DNA of 55,989 nucleotides from Mesostigma viride (Eukaryota > Streptophyta > Mesostigmatophyceae > Mesostigmatales > Mesostigmataceae), in NCBI GenBank assembly GCA_009746045.1, contig RPFO01000062.1, forward strand, positions 1 through 55,989. The letters are read 5' to 3'. Positions 31,153 through 40,909 of the stretch are shown piece after piece. The translations under genes and the position numbers were made by a program. Numbering within the stretch: the stretch's first letter is position 1; each line of letters begins with the position of its first letter. The notes under the pieces were generated by a model that saw only the letters and a program-made list of their open reading frames with translations, was not told the origin of the DNA and searched no databases.

Positions 31153-32690
31153 TCACACTTTGCCGACTCTTATGTGCGACGTTTTTTTTTTTGTTTTCCT
31201 TTTTGTCTTCCTTTTCTGCATCGGATAATGATTTTGTATATCTTTAAATAGCTTGTCCACGAATTTGAACATCTTTTCACTGAAGGCCCGAGGATAGTTT
31301 TGGTTATCAACCGTCCATTTGTCTGGGTGTATTCGAGCTTTGGCTGCTACCCTTGATACCGGTTTCCATTTGTGTTGTAGACGGATAATATTTCGGGGGT
31401 CAAGAATGTTATTTGCAACATTTAGTAAGTTAGGAGCTTTCGAATCAATCTCTGCTTGCGTAAGTCCCGCTTCCTTGAAGAGATTCTGCACGATAGTTGA
31501 TTTCAATCGTGGTTCTTGAGACATATATTTTAGAAGGTCATCATAAGACGCCGGATCGGGCATATTAGGTACTTGCGGTTGAGCTTCTCGCATATTCGAC
31601 GGTCCAGCTGGTTGAGGACGTTGATGAGACGCCGGCGGTTCGTTTTGCATCCGGGCTTTAGCTCTTTCAGCACGAGCCCAACTCCTTGCATACTGTGGGT
31701 TTTGTTCGTCGAAATCCCCCATCCATTCTTTGTCTTGTCGATCTCTTTCAGCCCATCCTCGCGGTTGAGAACCTCCCATATTAGACGGTCCAGCTGCTTG
31801 AGGACGTTGCCGAGACCCTGCAGCTTCTCGTTCTTTTTGCCGCTGATTAAAACTAGCTGCATACTTTCGTCGCTCTTCTTCCCATTTTCGTGCCTTTTCT
31901 TCGGCGGCTTTCCGTGCCTGTTCCGCAGCCGCTTTAGCTGCCTGTTCCTCAGCCACTTTAGCTGCCTGTTCCGCAGCCACTTTAGCTGCCTGTTCCGCAG
32001 CCACTTTAGCTGCCTGTTCCTCAGCCACTTTAGCTGCCCGAATTCGCTTGACCATGTTAGCTCTCGCTATTCGTTGCAATTCGCGTAATCTGTCCCTTTC
32101 GATTTGTCTCTTTTCTTCGGCCGCGGCTTCTTCTTCAGCCATTCTCACCTTTTCGGCAGCCTCTTTAGCGTCTGTTGCTAATTTTTCTTTATTTTCTTCC
32201 GCCTCTTTTTTAACGTCCGACGCCACGCGGTTGTTCAACCTCCCTACCATCTTTTTTAATCTATCTGCGTTTACTGCTTGGTTTCTTCTTTCAGACGCTT
32301 GAGTTTCGGCTTTTGCATGTCCCGCATTTTCTCGAAAAACGCCGAGGTTAGCGTCTCTTACCTCTTTATTAAAACTATCTTGAATACGTTGATTTAAAAA
32401 TGCTGTATATTTTTCTTCTTCAGACTGGGTGGGGGTAAGAGCATTTGGTTTCGGGGGGGGGGATTCTTGACCCTTTGCCGGGCTCTTTCTAAAATCTCTT
32501 CTCTCGTACGTGCTGGAAAATCATCAGCTTCTTCTGGCTGGCCGGTTTCTTTTTCGATTTTTTCGTTTCGAGCTCGGTGTGTCCGAGTCCTGCTATGGAC
32601 GCCGCAATACTTACGCTTACCCGTACAACAGTTCGAGCACGAACGACCGTCTTTTAGCGTTCCTTTACATGTCCTCGTTTTTCCGATCAT
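31153..32690 (-). CDS. Zinc tag, Ala-rich coiled coil and C-terminal J-like domain protein
   Basis: About 512 residues once one base in the G10 run at 32453-32462 is corrected. The joined frame continues EEEKYTAFLNQRIQDS and beyond. The N-terminus has C8-x9-C18-x10-C29-x2-H32 followed by THRAR. The middle is a long coiled coil with AAKVAEEQ repeats (about 31910-32040). Pro/Gln-rich linkers carry two RPQxAGPSNM copies. The C-terminus has KARIHPDKW and then SEKMFKFVDKLFKDIQNHY, the helix II-HPD-helix III signature of J domains, which stimulate Hsp70. Helix I is weak. It ends in a basic KRKTKRKTKKK tail. The HPD suggests recruitment of host Hsp70, which is an inference. Confidence 0.65.
31910..32040 (-). 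repeat. Short tandem repeats encoding the Ala/Lys coiled coil
   Basis: Units of about 24 bp (GCAGCCACTTTAGCTGCCTGTTC on the plus strand) occur five to six times, encoding AAKVAxEQ. They are nearly identical at DNA level, so copy number is likely to vary. Confidence 0.8.
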
Positions 32691-32762
32691 GCTCCGTTTT
32701 ATACATACGCGCCAAAAAAAGCGCGTTCAAAACGGAAGGAAAAAACTGGTGCTAAAAGGTAC

Positions 32763-32835
32763 GTTCGAGTAGCTCAGTCGGTAGAGCGGCGGTCTTATGA
32801 GCCGCAGGTCGCGAGTTCGAGTCTCGCCCCGAACA
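32763..32835 (+). tRNA. tRNA-Ile (anticodon UAU)
   Basis: A full cloverleaf: acceptor GTTCGAG/CCCGAAC with one A-C mismatch, D stem GCTC/GAGC, anticodon stem GCGGT/GCCGC with loop CTTATGA (anticodon TAT at 32796-32798), T stem GCGAG/CTCGC with loop TTCGAGT, discriminator A. No intron and no encoded CCA. A UAU tRNA reads the AUA codon, which is rarely used by GC-rich hosts, and is a typical viral tRNA choice. Confidence 0.9.
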
Positions 32836-32861
32836 AAAATCGCCGCTGTATCTTATACGCC

Positions 32862-32963
32862 ATGCCTCCCTTGTTGTATTATAGTCACGGCCTGAACAAC
32901 CACGGAGGGGGACAAACGCGAAAAAAGAAACCCAAAAAGCGAGCCACGAAGAAAAACAAGTGA
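32862..32963 (+). CDS. Tiny very basic protein (33 residues)
   Basis: The ATG at 32862 lies 26 nt after the tRNA. The product has a short N-terminal part (PPLLYYSHGLNNHGGG) and a C-terminal half made almost only of Lys/Arg/Thr/Pro (TRKKKPKKRATKKNK). Such a tail suits nucleic-acid binding, as in small virion core proteins. No family is recognised. Compact spacing and a strong composition bias support coding, but the length leaves doubt. Confidence 0.35.
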   Translation: MPPLLYYSHGLNNHGGGQTRKKKPKKRATKKNK

Positions 32964-33000
32964 GTCCGAAGTTTTTCTAGAGAACAAGTAGTATACACCC

Positions 33001-33315
33001 ATGAAGTGCACCGCAAAATGCAAGGACGGCAGCCATTGCAGCAACAGCGCCAGGGCTGGATACAAGAGGTGCGCCTCGCACTCGAGGCGCAAGCCGGTTT
33101 CTCGCCACCGAGCCGCCTCGTGTGGAATGGCGAACAGCGGCGACATGGTCCAGCCCCCCGACGTCCCCGCCACCAACGGTCAGCTGGAATGGATGGACTT
33201 GAGCCAGGAGCCAATGCCCTATATGTATCAAAGCTCGCAAACCCATCCAGCGCAGATGGCGTATCTGAAGCACACCATCAACCAGCGAAGGCATCGCAAG
33301 AGCCGGAGGAGGTGA
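33001..33315 (+). CDS. Small zinc-tag protein
   Basis: 104 residues. The N-terminal module C3-x9-C13-x10-C24-x2-H27 is followed by basic SRRKPVSRHRA. The rest is Met/Pro/Gln-rich and ends NQRRHRKSRRR. TATACA lies 4-9 nt before the start codon. Nothing beyond the tag is recognised, so this is nearly a free-standing tag. Role unknown, with nucleic-acid or protein binding through a zinc site inferred. Confidence 0.55.
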   Translation: MKCTAKCKDGSHCSNSARAGYKRCASHSRRKPVSRHRAASCGMANSGDMVQPPDVPATNGQLEWMDLSQEPMPYMYQSSQTHPAQMAYLKHTINQRRHRKSRRR

Positions 33316-34255
33316 AATTACCTTACCATCTAGTAAGATGCTTCCTGTTCTAGTCTCTCACACGCGTTGGAACGATCGTGGCCGACGTCACGTGCGTTTT
33401 TACGATCCTTTGCCATTATTGACGCCTCGGCGACATCGCGACAGCGGATCCGTATCGAAGACGCATTAGGATCGCGATCCTCCCACTCTGTTTCCATCTT
33501 GGCGAGAAAACAACCCATCATATGAAGTTCGGTAAGATCATTATTGCGGTACCAGGAAAGGGTTTTACCGAGAAGGCCGGATTTCTCGGAGTCTCTTTGC
33601 AATACGCACTTTTTGTATTAGTTCCGCTCTCCTTTCCCTCCATGCATCCATATACAGCGCTATCTTTTCAAGGAATTGCGTTTCGTTAAACGGTTCAAGT
33701 CCTTTTTTTTTCTTTCCGCATTCTCGGCGTTCACTGTCATTACCGCTTTCTTTTCCATTTCAATACTGCCGGTGCCGCTAAAATATTCAGGGTTAGCTTT
33801 GATGCTATCTTCCATCAGTTTCAATACCTGATGATATAGGTTTCTGTTGGATGCACCAAAGTTGCGCAACGATTGCACATCTAAATTCTTAACTATATCG
33901 TGTAAAACCTCCTCTGGTAAGTTTTCGAGAGGAGACCTTTCCGCGTTTTCGTCAGGGGGTGCAACCCCGTGTAAACGGTCGGAAAATACCTTTGGCCGAC
34001 CAGTTTTTTGCTTTCTGTTTGTATCAAGGTTTATTCCGGGCAGTCGTGGGTCAGGACGATAGGATGACTGCGCGGAGTTTCTAGTTTGATTTTTCGCAGG
34101 GGGGTTTGAGTCGTCAAATTCGTTTGTCACGTTCTTCCCCCTTACATCTGGCAACTCTCTATAGATCCCCCCGGGAAAATATAAGTCCATCGCGTCAAAT
34201 TTAGAACCTGCGTCACCGTAATCGAGTGGCTCCTCGTGAACTCGCCGATTGTGTG

Positions 34256-34637
34256 GAATCGGGGTTCTCTGAACATAGTTTCTTTATAGTGATACGGAAG
34301 GGGAGCCGCTGATGCTAGGTGAAATAGAGCTGGGTGATGTGATCGTAATAAGGTTGATTAGGCTTCTAGTGTACGAGTATTACGGAAGATATGGCCTAAT
34401 TGTTGCGGCCCATACCTTGACGGTGTGCTGAGTACCTTGACGACGGATTTTTGCGTCTAGGTTCTCCTAGCAGATCTGTGATTGCGGACGGGTTTGCAAC
34501 AGGCAATATCTGAAGTAAAACTTGACGGCTAAAACTGTTTAGAGGCCGTTGCCGGATCTGGCCGTTGGTAGAGAGCCGTTGGCCTTGAAACACGATAAAA
34601 GCTTGCTCACCTAGCTCATGGCGGTCTCTTTTGTTTT
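34256..34637 (+). repeat. A1 split direct repeat
   Basis: 382 bp, repeated at 39099-39480, from the GAAT core to TCTTTTGTTTT. Confidence 0.95.
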
Positions 34638-34708
34638 AACGAAGGCGGCGACAGGGGTCAGGGGCAGCGTAGCTGACGCCCAGAATTCCTTTCTGCAAAG
34701 CGGCTGGG

Positions 34709-35767
34709 ATGCCGAAGCCCGGGCGGAAGCCAGGTTCGACAGGTGCTGGGAAGCAATTACCGAAAGCTAATCCCGAGGTGCCGACAGCTACTAAACAGAC
34801 GGGAAAGGGCCGACTAGGCTGGCCGACGCAGAAGAAAAGGCTCCATCAGGAGCTCTCCACTTGCTCGGGCCTGCCTGAAGTGTGCGCTGCCTTTGAGGCG
34901 GTCCTCGGGACCGACTGGGTAACTACTGTCAGCCGGTGGTCTGCGGCCCAGCTGGAGTCCGTCGTTGGACTGCTGGTCGACCACGTGGACGGGCCTGAAA
35001 TTCTGGCAGCAGCGGACCCAAACGAAGCGCTAGTGGCAGCCCTCCAAAGCGCCCGGGACTTGGCGGACTCGGACGAAGAGGAGATGCAGCCACCACGCCG
35101 GCCCACGAAAGGGGCGAAAAAGGGGACGAAAAAAGTCGGAAGCCCAGCCCCGAGCAAGGGAAAGGCCGCGGGGGATGTGAGGGAGCAGCTCTTGGAGCTG
35201 GCGGCTATTATTGGCAAGCAGGGGCAGGCGGGCAAAGAAGAGGAGGAGGAGGAGGAGTCCGAGGAAGAGGATTTCCTGACGAAATTGAAGGATGCGCTGG
35301 CCGGGGCAGATGGGGCTTCCAGGAAGCCGAAAAAGACCAAAGGGGTGACGCTGCCCACTCGAGCACAAGTGGTGAATTGGAGGGTGCAAGAGAGAGTGCT
35401 CCCCGAGGTGCTCGAGGATGCCAACGACAATGGAGGGGGGATAAAGAGTTGGATCATGGCTACTCGCCAAGGGGGGTGGAGGAACCAGGAAAGCAGGAAG
35501 GTGGTCATGAACATCGCCCTGGCCATGGACACACTCTTCAAGGAGTTGGGGCCGGCAGCCGGGGAGTTGGCTGGGGTAGAGTATCTCATGAGGGTGGTGG
35601 CAGCCATGCTCCTAGTGGAGAGCCAGGGGTCAGGAGGGTGGAAGGTGGCTGGCCACCTCCTTGCTCTCAAGGAAGATGCCTCCTTGGTGAGCAACCCGGC
35701 CATGAAGATGGCCCTGCAAAGCGCCACGATGATGGAGAAGCTGGGCAAGGCCCAGCAAACCAAGTAA
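34709..35767 (+). CDS. Gag-like protein of the tyrosine-recombinase element
   Basis: 352 residues beginning MPKPGRKPGSTGAG. It has a basic N-terminus, a helical region (LSTCSGLPEVCAAFEAVLG), an acidic Glu-run linker near residue 185 and a second helical region. It has no CCHC knuckle. By position and composition it is the first ORF product (Gag-like, particle-forming or RNA-binding) of this element class. The next frame starts 48 nt after its stop. Confidence 0.7.
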   Translation: MPKPGRKPGSTGAGKQLPKANPEVPTATKQTGKGRLGWPTQKKRLHQELSTCSGLPEVCAAFEAVLGTDWVTTVSRWSAAQLESVVGLLVDHVDGPEILAAADPNEALVAALQSARDLADSDEEEMQPPRRPTKGAKKGTKKVGSPAPSKGKAAGDVREQLLELAAIIGKQGQAGKEEEEEEESEEEDFLTKLKDALAGADGASRKPKKTKGVTLPTRAQVVNWRVQERVLPEVLEDANDNGGGIKSWIMATRQGGWRNQESRKVVMNIALAMDTLFKELGPAAGELAGVEYLMRVVAAMLLVESQGSGGWKVAGHLLALKEDASLVSNPAMKMALQSATMMEKLGKAQQTK

Positions 35768-35814
35768 ACACCGAAAGGGTAAACCGCTCCCCCTTCCCAC
35801 TGCCTCTTCCTACA

Positions 35815-38800
35815 ATGCCTCTAAGCACTACGTGGGGGAGAGTGAGGTCAGCACGCAGACGCCAGCGTGCAACTCGCCGCCGCCGGACCTTCACTCTACA
35901 ACACAAGGTGATTACGTGGTTGAATTGGCTATGGCACGGGGGGGCAGACCCTCCGCCTAAATCTGGAGGCGCGTGCTCCAGAGGAACGGCGGAGGCCCTG
36001 AAAAGGGTCAAGAAGCACTGCGAGTGGTACAGTCGCCGCGTAACCGGCGTTGCGACAGGCCCCGCAGAAGGAAGTGATCTAATCTATGGGAAATGTAATA
36101 AGTATGAACAACTTGTGGCGGAGCGGGTGAGTCTGCCGAAGCGCGAGGTGGCAGGAAAGGCGAAGCTGCTGGATTTGCTGGCGCTACGACCTAGTTGGCG
36201 AGAGGTGTACGCGAGCGAAGCCAACTGCATCAAGCCGGAGGTGGCTGCCAGTGCGAGGTATTGGAATGTACCTGCCCCCAGCCGAGGGTGCACCATGGCG
36301 GAGTGGGGCAAGTTGATGGGGAGGGCAGCGGACGTGGGGATGGTGGAGTTCCGAGAGACGCGGCCAAAGTGGGTAGACGGATGTTTTGGGGTGGCCAAAG
36401 GAGTGGGGGAGTTAAGGCTCATTGTGAATAAGAAGTTGGGGAACGCACTGTGGGTGGACCCCCCTAAGACGGTGTTACCCCACCTGGGCATATACTCGGA
36501 GGTCTATATCAAGGGTCGGTGCTACACGGCCAAGAGCGATCTGGTCTCGTATTACTATACCATCCAAGTGCCGGAGTGGTGGTGGGATTATCAAGGGCTA
36601 CCTGATGTGTGGTCCACCGATGTCGGGCTGCCGGGGCGGCGGAGGAGGGTGTGGCCAGTGCTGAAAGTGCTGGCCATGGGGCACTCCCACGCTGTAGCGC
36701 TAGGGGAAGCCATCCATGAGATGGTCCTCTATGCCACGGGCGCTTTGGATCCTAGACGGCAGGTGAACCGCCTCACAAGTGTAGGGGAGCTGACCGTGCT
36801 TCGGAATGCATGGGGTAACCCAACCGCCCTAGCCATCGAGTACAAGGAGGAGAGCACGAGGGAGATGCAAATCGACCTTGAGGACCCCCCTGCCCCTATG
36901 GTATCCATCACTATTGATGACCTGGTGGTCAGCAATGGGCGCACGTGCGAGGCGGTGAATCGCTTAATCGCGAGTGCTATTGAAGACGGGTACGCGCCTA
37001 ACAACCTTGTGCCCTCCAAGGACAAGACGATCATGGCTAGCCCGGAGGGGGAGGACGAGCTAGAAGCTCTGGGTGTTGTTCACCGGCGGGATGGGGTGTT
37101 GGAGCCGACAGCTAAGCAGCTCACCCTTGTGGTTGCGCACACTCGTGTACTCCTCGAGAGGGGACGCGCTACCGCTGAGGCGCTGGCGGCCGTCGTGGGC
37201 CGGTGGGTGTGGCTGCAGATGCTCAGCCGCACTTGCTTGTCCATATGGCAGCAGAGTTTTAAGTTCATCAACCTCAAGGGGTGGGGCCAGCGAACGCGAC
37301 CTTTGTGGCAAGGTGTGCGCGATGAGCTCGAGTGTGCCATGGCGTTGGCCCCCATGCTCCGTGTGGACCGGGGGGCTGCCCTGGCTCCGGTGGTGGTGGC
37401 CTCGGATGCGTCTAGTTTTGGGCAGGGGGTTGTCTACGCTGAGATGGCCCCAGCTGAGGTGACGGAATTAGCTCGGGCCCGGGAGGTGCGGGGTTACCCA
37501 ACCCTCCTCACCCCAGGTGAGGCCATGTATGCCGGGCCTAGACCCTTGACCAAGGCCGCGGAAAAAGCCATCATCCACGGGCGATGGCGCGTCGGGATCA
37601 AGAGTCGCTGGCGCGATTCGACCATGCACATCAACGAGAAGGAAGTGCGGGCCGCTGTGAAGGGGGTGGAGCGCTCGGCCCGGAACCTCGGAACATGGGG
37701 TAAGCGGGTGGTGAGGTTAGTGGACTCCACTGCCGCTTTGGGCTGCTTGGCTAAAGGGCGTTCCTCTTCTTACCGGTTAAACAAGCAATGCCGCCGGTTG
37801 TGCGCTCTTACGTTGGTCACCGGCAGCCGCTCACAATGGGTCTGGACGCCAAGTGAGCTTCAGCCTGCGGATGGGCCTTCGCGGGGGCTTTCCATGGCTG
37901 CCTCGGTGGCCGGGTGGGTCCGCGATTTGACTCGCGAGGGTGTTCATCCCAATCCCGGGCCTCGGCTTGGCGCTAGCTACTTGACCCTTCTTGAGGGCAA
38001 GGTGAAGCCGGCTACTTTGATGGTTTACCATCGGGGTCTTAGGTCCTTTTTCGCATGGTGGGCGAGCCGGCGGGGTCGGGTTGGCAGCTTGTTGCGCGGC
38101 TTGACGATAGAGGAATACTATTGCGAGTATGTCGCTTGGGCGCACTCACGGTGTTACAGCCGCCAGTTGTGTGTCAATGCGCTTATGGGCCTGAATTTGT
38201 ACTTCCCCCGGGAGGTGCGGGATTGGGCCTTGGCACGAAGTGTTTTGGCTGGCTGGCGCACGTTGGCACCCCCTCGTGCCCCCCCCCCATTCCATGGGAG
38301 GCTGCGTTTGCGCTTGCTTGTACTATGGTGCTCCAGCGGCAGCCTCGTGCGGCTATGATGGTCATCGTTATTTTCCAACAATACCTGCGGGTATCGGAGG
38401 CGCTCAACCTGTTGGTCGGCCATGTGCGCTTGCAGCCTGATGTTCGGTTGCGGGGTTCGCAGCGGGGCGCCTTGTTGTTGATGTCAGCTAAGACGGCTAA
38501 GGGGGAGGTGCAGTCTGTGGTGATCGAGGATGTCATGACTGAGACCCTCTTGCGGGCTTGTATGCGTGGCAAGGCGGCCTGGGAGCGGGTGTTCCCTTAC
38601 GATTATGCCCAGTTCAGCCGGGTTTGGCATCAGGCCACGCAAGCTTTGGGGGTCGACACGGTGTTTACCATTCACGGGCTGCGGCATGGGGGGGCTACCT
38701 ATGATTTTTTGCGGCAGCGCAGCATGGCTGATATTCAGCATCGGGGTCGCTGGCGCAGCAGCAAAACTGTCGCCCACTATGTGGGATTGCACCGGAGCTT

Positions 38801-38891
38801 GGCCCTCACCCTTCCTGACGCCCTGGTTCGGGCTATCGCCGCCTGCCCCCCGCGCATTTGGCGGAGCGTCTTTTCTCTGCCTTCCTCTTAA
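35815..38891 (+). CDS. Reverse transcriptase, RNase H and tyrosine recombinase polyprotein
   Basis: The start is placed at MPLSTTWGRVRS (35815). The reverse transcriptase has GELRLIVNKKLGN and the catalytic SITIDDLVV (36906-36932). The DIRS-type RNase H has VVASDASSFGQG, NEKEVRAAV and WTPSELQPADGPSRG. An EGVHPNPGP motif follows, then the tyrosine recombinase with QQYLRVSEALNL (Arg), TIHGLRHGGATY (HxxR) and RGRWRSSKTVAHYV (catalytic Tyr). The frame changes within a C10 run near 38280, so the recombinase C-terminus is continuous only in the second frame. The enzyme inserts the circular DNA copy without making a target duplication. Confidence 0.9.
37936..37962 (+). other. 2A-like NPGP motif between RNase H and recombinase
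   Basis: Encodes EGVHPNPGP. NPGP is the invariant end of 2A ribosome-skipping peptides. The upstream D-V/I-E consensus is only partly met (G-V-H). The position at a domain boundary fits co-translational release of the recombinase. Confidence 0.4.
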
Positions 38892-38967
38892 GTTCCCTTC
38901 ATTCTTGTCTTATGCGTCCACCGGTTTTTGTTTTGCCCCTGGCTTGGGTCGCCAGGGAGGGATGTAA

Positions 38968-39648
38968 GGGTAAGGCTAGCCTTTTTGGACATAAAGTGTT
39001 CCCATGGGTAAGGATGGCCAGTTGAGGGCCACTTCCCGATGTGCTCTACTTATTGTTTTAATAAAGAGTCTGGTTACCCTGGAGTTCCACGGTTAATAGA
39101 ATCGGGGTTCTCTGAACATAGTTTCTTTATAGTGATACGGAAGGGGAGCCGCTGATGCTAGGTGAAATAGAGCTGGGTGATGTGATCGTAATAAGGTTGA
39201 TTAGGCTTCTAGTGTACGAGTATTACGGAAGATATGGCCTAATTGTTGCGGCCCATACCTTGACGGTGTGCTGAGTACCTTGACGACGGATTTTTGCGTC
39301 TAGGTTCTCCTAGCAGATCTGTGATTGCGGACGGGTTTGCAACAGGCAATATCTGAAGTAAAACTTGACGGCTAAAACTGTTTAGAGGCCGTTGCCGGAT
39401 CTGGCCGTTGGTAGAGAGCCGTTGGCCTTGAAACACGATAAAAGCTTGCTCACCTAGCTCATGGCGGTCTCTTTTGTTTTCCCACCCGCCCTCCCTGTGT
39501 GTTGCCTGTTTGGGGGTAAGGCTAGCCTTTTTGGACATAAAGTGTTCCCATGGGTAAGGATGGCCAGTTGGGGGCCACTTCCCGATGTGCTCTACTTATT
39601 GTTTTAATAAAGAGTCTGGTTACCCTGGAGTTCCACGGTTAATAGAAT
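38968..39648 (+). repeat. B1-A2-B2 block of the tyrosine-recombinase element
   Basis: B1 38968-39102, A2 39099-39480, B2 39514-39648. Both B copies contain CTACTTATTGTTTTAATAAA, probably the polyadenylation region, and end AATAGAAT. They differ at one base (GTTGAGGG against GTTGGGGG). Confidence 0.95.
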
Positions 39649-40098
39649 CATCATTTCGTTTCCATTCGTGCCTGTCCCTTCAGGGGGGGGATTACGTTGT
39701 GTAATAATAATCTCAGGACGTGATTGAACCTCATCTTGTACGCCGCTGTTTTTCCAATTCGAGTTGGCCGATACCATACTATCTCTTGAAGACTGGTCCG
39801 CCGTTACAAACGACGTTTGTTCATCGCGTTCACGTGTCCCAGGTATCGACGGCCCTCTGACTCGGTGTTTGGTCTTGCCTCCCTTTCCGTGGAACCTGCA
39901 TCGCTTCTTCTTGGGGTCTGCGACTTTGATCTGACAACGGCCTCCTTTCTTCAACTTGTGTCCGCACTCCTTAGTCATCCTAGTATACGGAAAAGCCAGA
40001 AAAAAAAAGAACAGAGCGTTTTTCAGTTTATTATTTTACATGCTCTCCTTCTAATCACCATGAAAGAAAGATTCCAACCGAGCTTTCTCGTGCGTGAC

Positions 40099-40869
40099 CT
40101 AATGTCTCATCGTGCCAAACATCATAGGGCCGAGCCTTACCGCGCCGTTTACGGGAGGCGGGTCCCAAATCGCTCGCCTTCTCTCGTTCTTCGTCATTGG
40201 AAAAGCGCTCACGGGCCGAGGTGGGTCGGGTCTTCGGTTCGACGTGGCCGTTGAACTCAACTCTTCCGAAGGTCTCGCGTAAGGTCCTGACCTGGCGGAC
40301 GAGGCCCTGCGTCGAAACATTCTCCCAGCGGGAATTCCGGTCTCATCGTGTCTTTGTTCTAACAGATCGGATATCTCGTTTATCGGCCATCCGTCAGTCT
40401 TCCCTTGCGCTATCAATCTCGCCCATCCCCTCGTATCGTCTTCTATAGCTGAATTTTTGTCCCATTCGTTTGGTTTTGGCCTTTCAAAATAACGTGCACG
40501 CATTCTTGGATCCCATCTTGGCTCGACATGCTCTGGAATTTCTTCTGCATATGCCTCTTCGGCCTCAAGGAGCATTGTCGCCGCATTATTTGGCTGATGG
40601 AGTCTTGCCTCTGCTACTGTAGTGATATAAGGCCAACCCTGTCCATTTTCGTCTTTAGCGCTTTGCTCTTGAACGGCATCTTGATAGACATTGGACTGAG
40701 CAGTGTTGAAACTATCACTATCGCCGGGCTGTCGCGCCCTATGTGTCTTCTTCCGCGACTTCCTTGCGTTCTTCGTAGTGTGGAATCGGCATCTCTTGCG
40801 TTTCGGGTCCGCGACCTTATTTCTGCAAGTTCCGCCCGAACTCGTCTTGCATCCGCACTCCTTTGTCAT
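40099..40869 (-). CDS. Zinc-tag protein of unknown function
   Basis: 256 residues with an intact frame. C5-x9-C15-x11-C27-x2-H30 is followed by KKTHRARQPGDSD. The rest is hydrophilic, with a helical region (EISDLLEQRHDETG) and an Arg-rich, Pro/Ser-rich C-terminus. No enzyme motif is seen. Its first 30 residues match the tag of the 39978 gene almost residue for residue (KVADPK-K/R-KRCRFH), so they are recent duplicates in the tag with unrelated bodies. TATAG lies about 10 nt before the ATG. Confidence 0.6.
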   Translation of the reverse strand: MTKECGCKTSSGGTCRNKVADPKRKRCRFHTTKNARKSRKKTHRARQPGDSDSFNTAQSNVYQDAVQEQSAKDENGQGWPYITTVAEARLHQPNNAATMLLEAEEAYAEEIPEHVEPRWDPRMRARYFERPKPNEWDKNSAIEDDTRGWARLIAQGKTDGWPINEISDLLEQRHDETGIPAGRMFRRRASSARSGPYARPSEELSSTATSNRRPDPPRPVSAFPMTKNERRRAIWDPPPVNGAVRLGPMMFGTMRH

Positions 40870-40909
40870 TTCACCACTATACGAACCAAACCAGAAAAAA
40901 AATATACTA

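Larger units (their letters stand above)
34256..39648 (+). mobile_element. Autonomous tyrosine-recombinase retrotransposon (Kangaroo/Ngaro/PAT-like)
   Basis: Layout A1 (34256-34637), coding core, B1 (38968-39102), A2 (39099-39480), a 33-bp spacer, B2 (39514-39648): classical split direct repeats. The A copies are both 382 bp and the B copies both 135 bp, with about one mismatch. It encodes a Gag-like protein and a polyprotein of reverse transcriptase, RNase H and tyrosine recombinase, with no integrase and no target duplication. GAAT is shared by both ends and by the B1/A2 junction, as expected for recombination of a circular intermediate. It sits inside the zinc-tag F-box gene. Confidence 0.92.
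33330..39978 (-). pseudogene. Zinc-tag F-box protein split by the tyrosine-recombinase element
   Basis: The 5' part (39978 to about 39645) encodes C5-x9-C15-x11-C27-x2-H30, KTKHRVRG and a Ser/Gln-rich linker, then runs into the element. The 3' part (34259 to 33330) carries an F-box (SPLENLPEEVLHDIVKNLDV then LRNFGASN). Collapsing the shared GAAT restores one frame (NEMMIPHNRRVHEEPL). Two more one-base changes, in the T9 run near 33705 and near 33600, lie in the 3' part. The ancestral protein linked the zinc tag to an F-box and so to SCF ubiquitin ligases. Upstream TATACTAGGATG places the start. Confidence 0.65.

Noticed and set aside
34846-35763. Long open frame antisense to the Gag-like gene
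   Set aside because: GC-rich coding sequence often leaves the opposite frame open. It has no start context, domain or neighbour logic, while the plus-strand frame fits the element layout.
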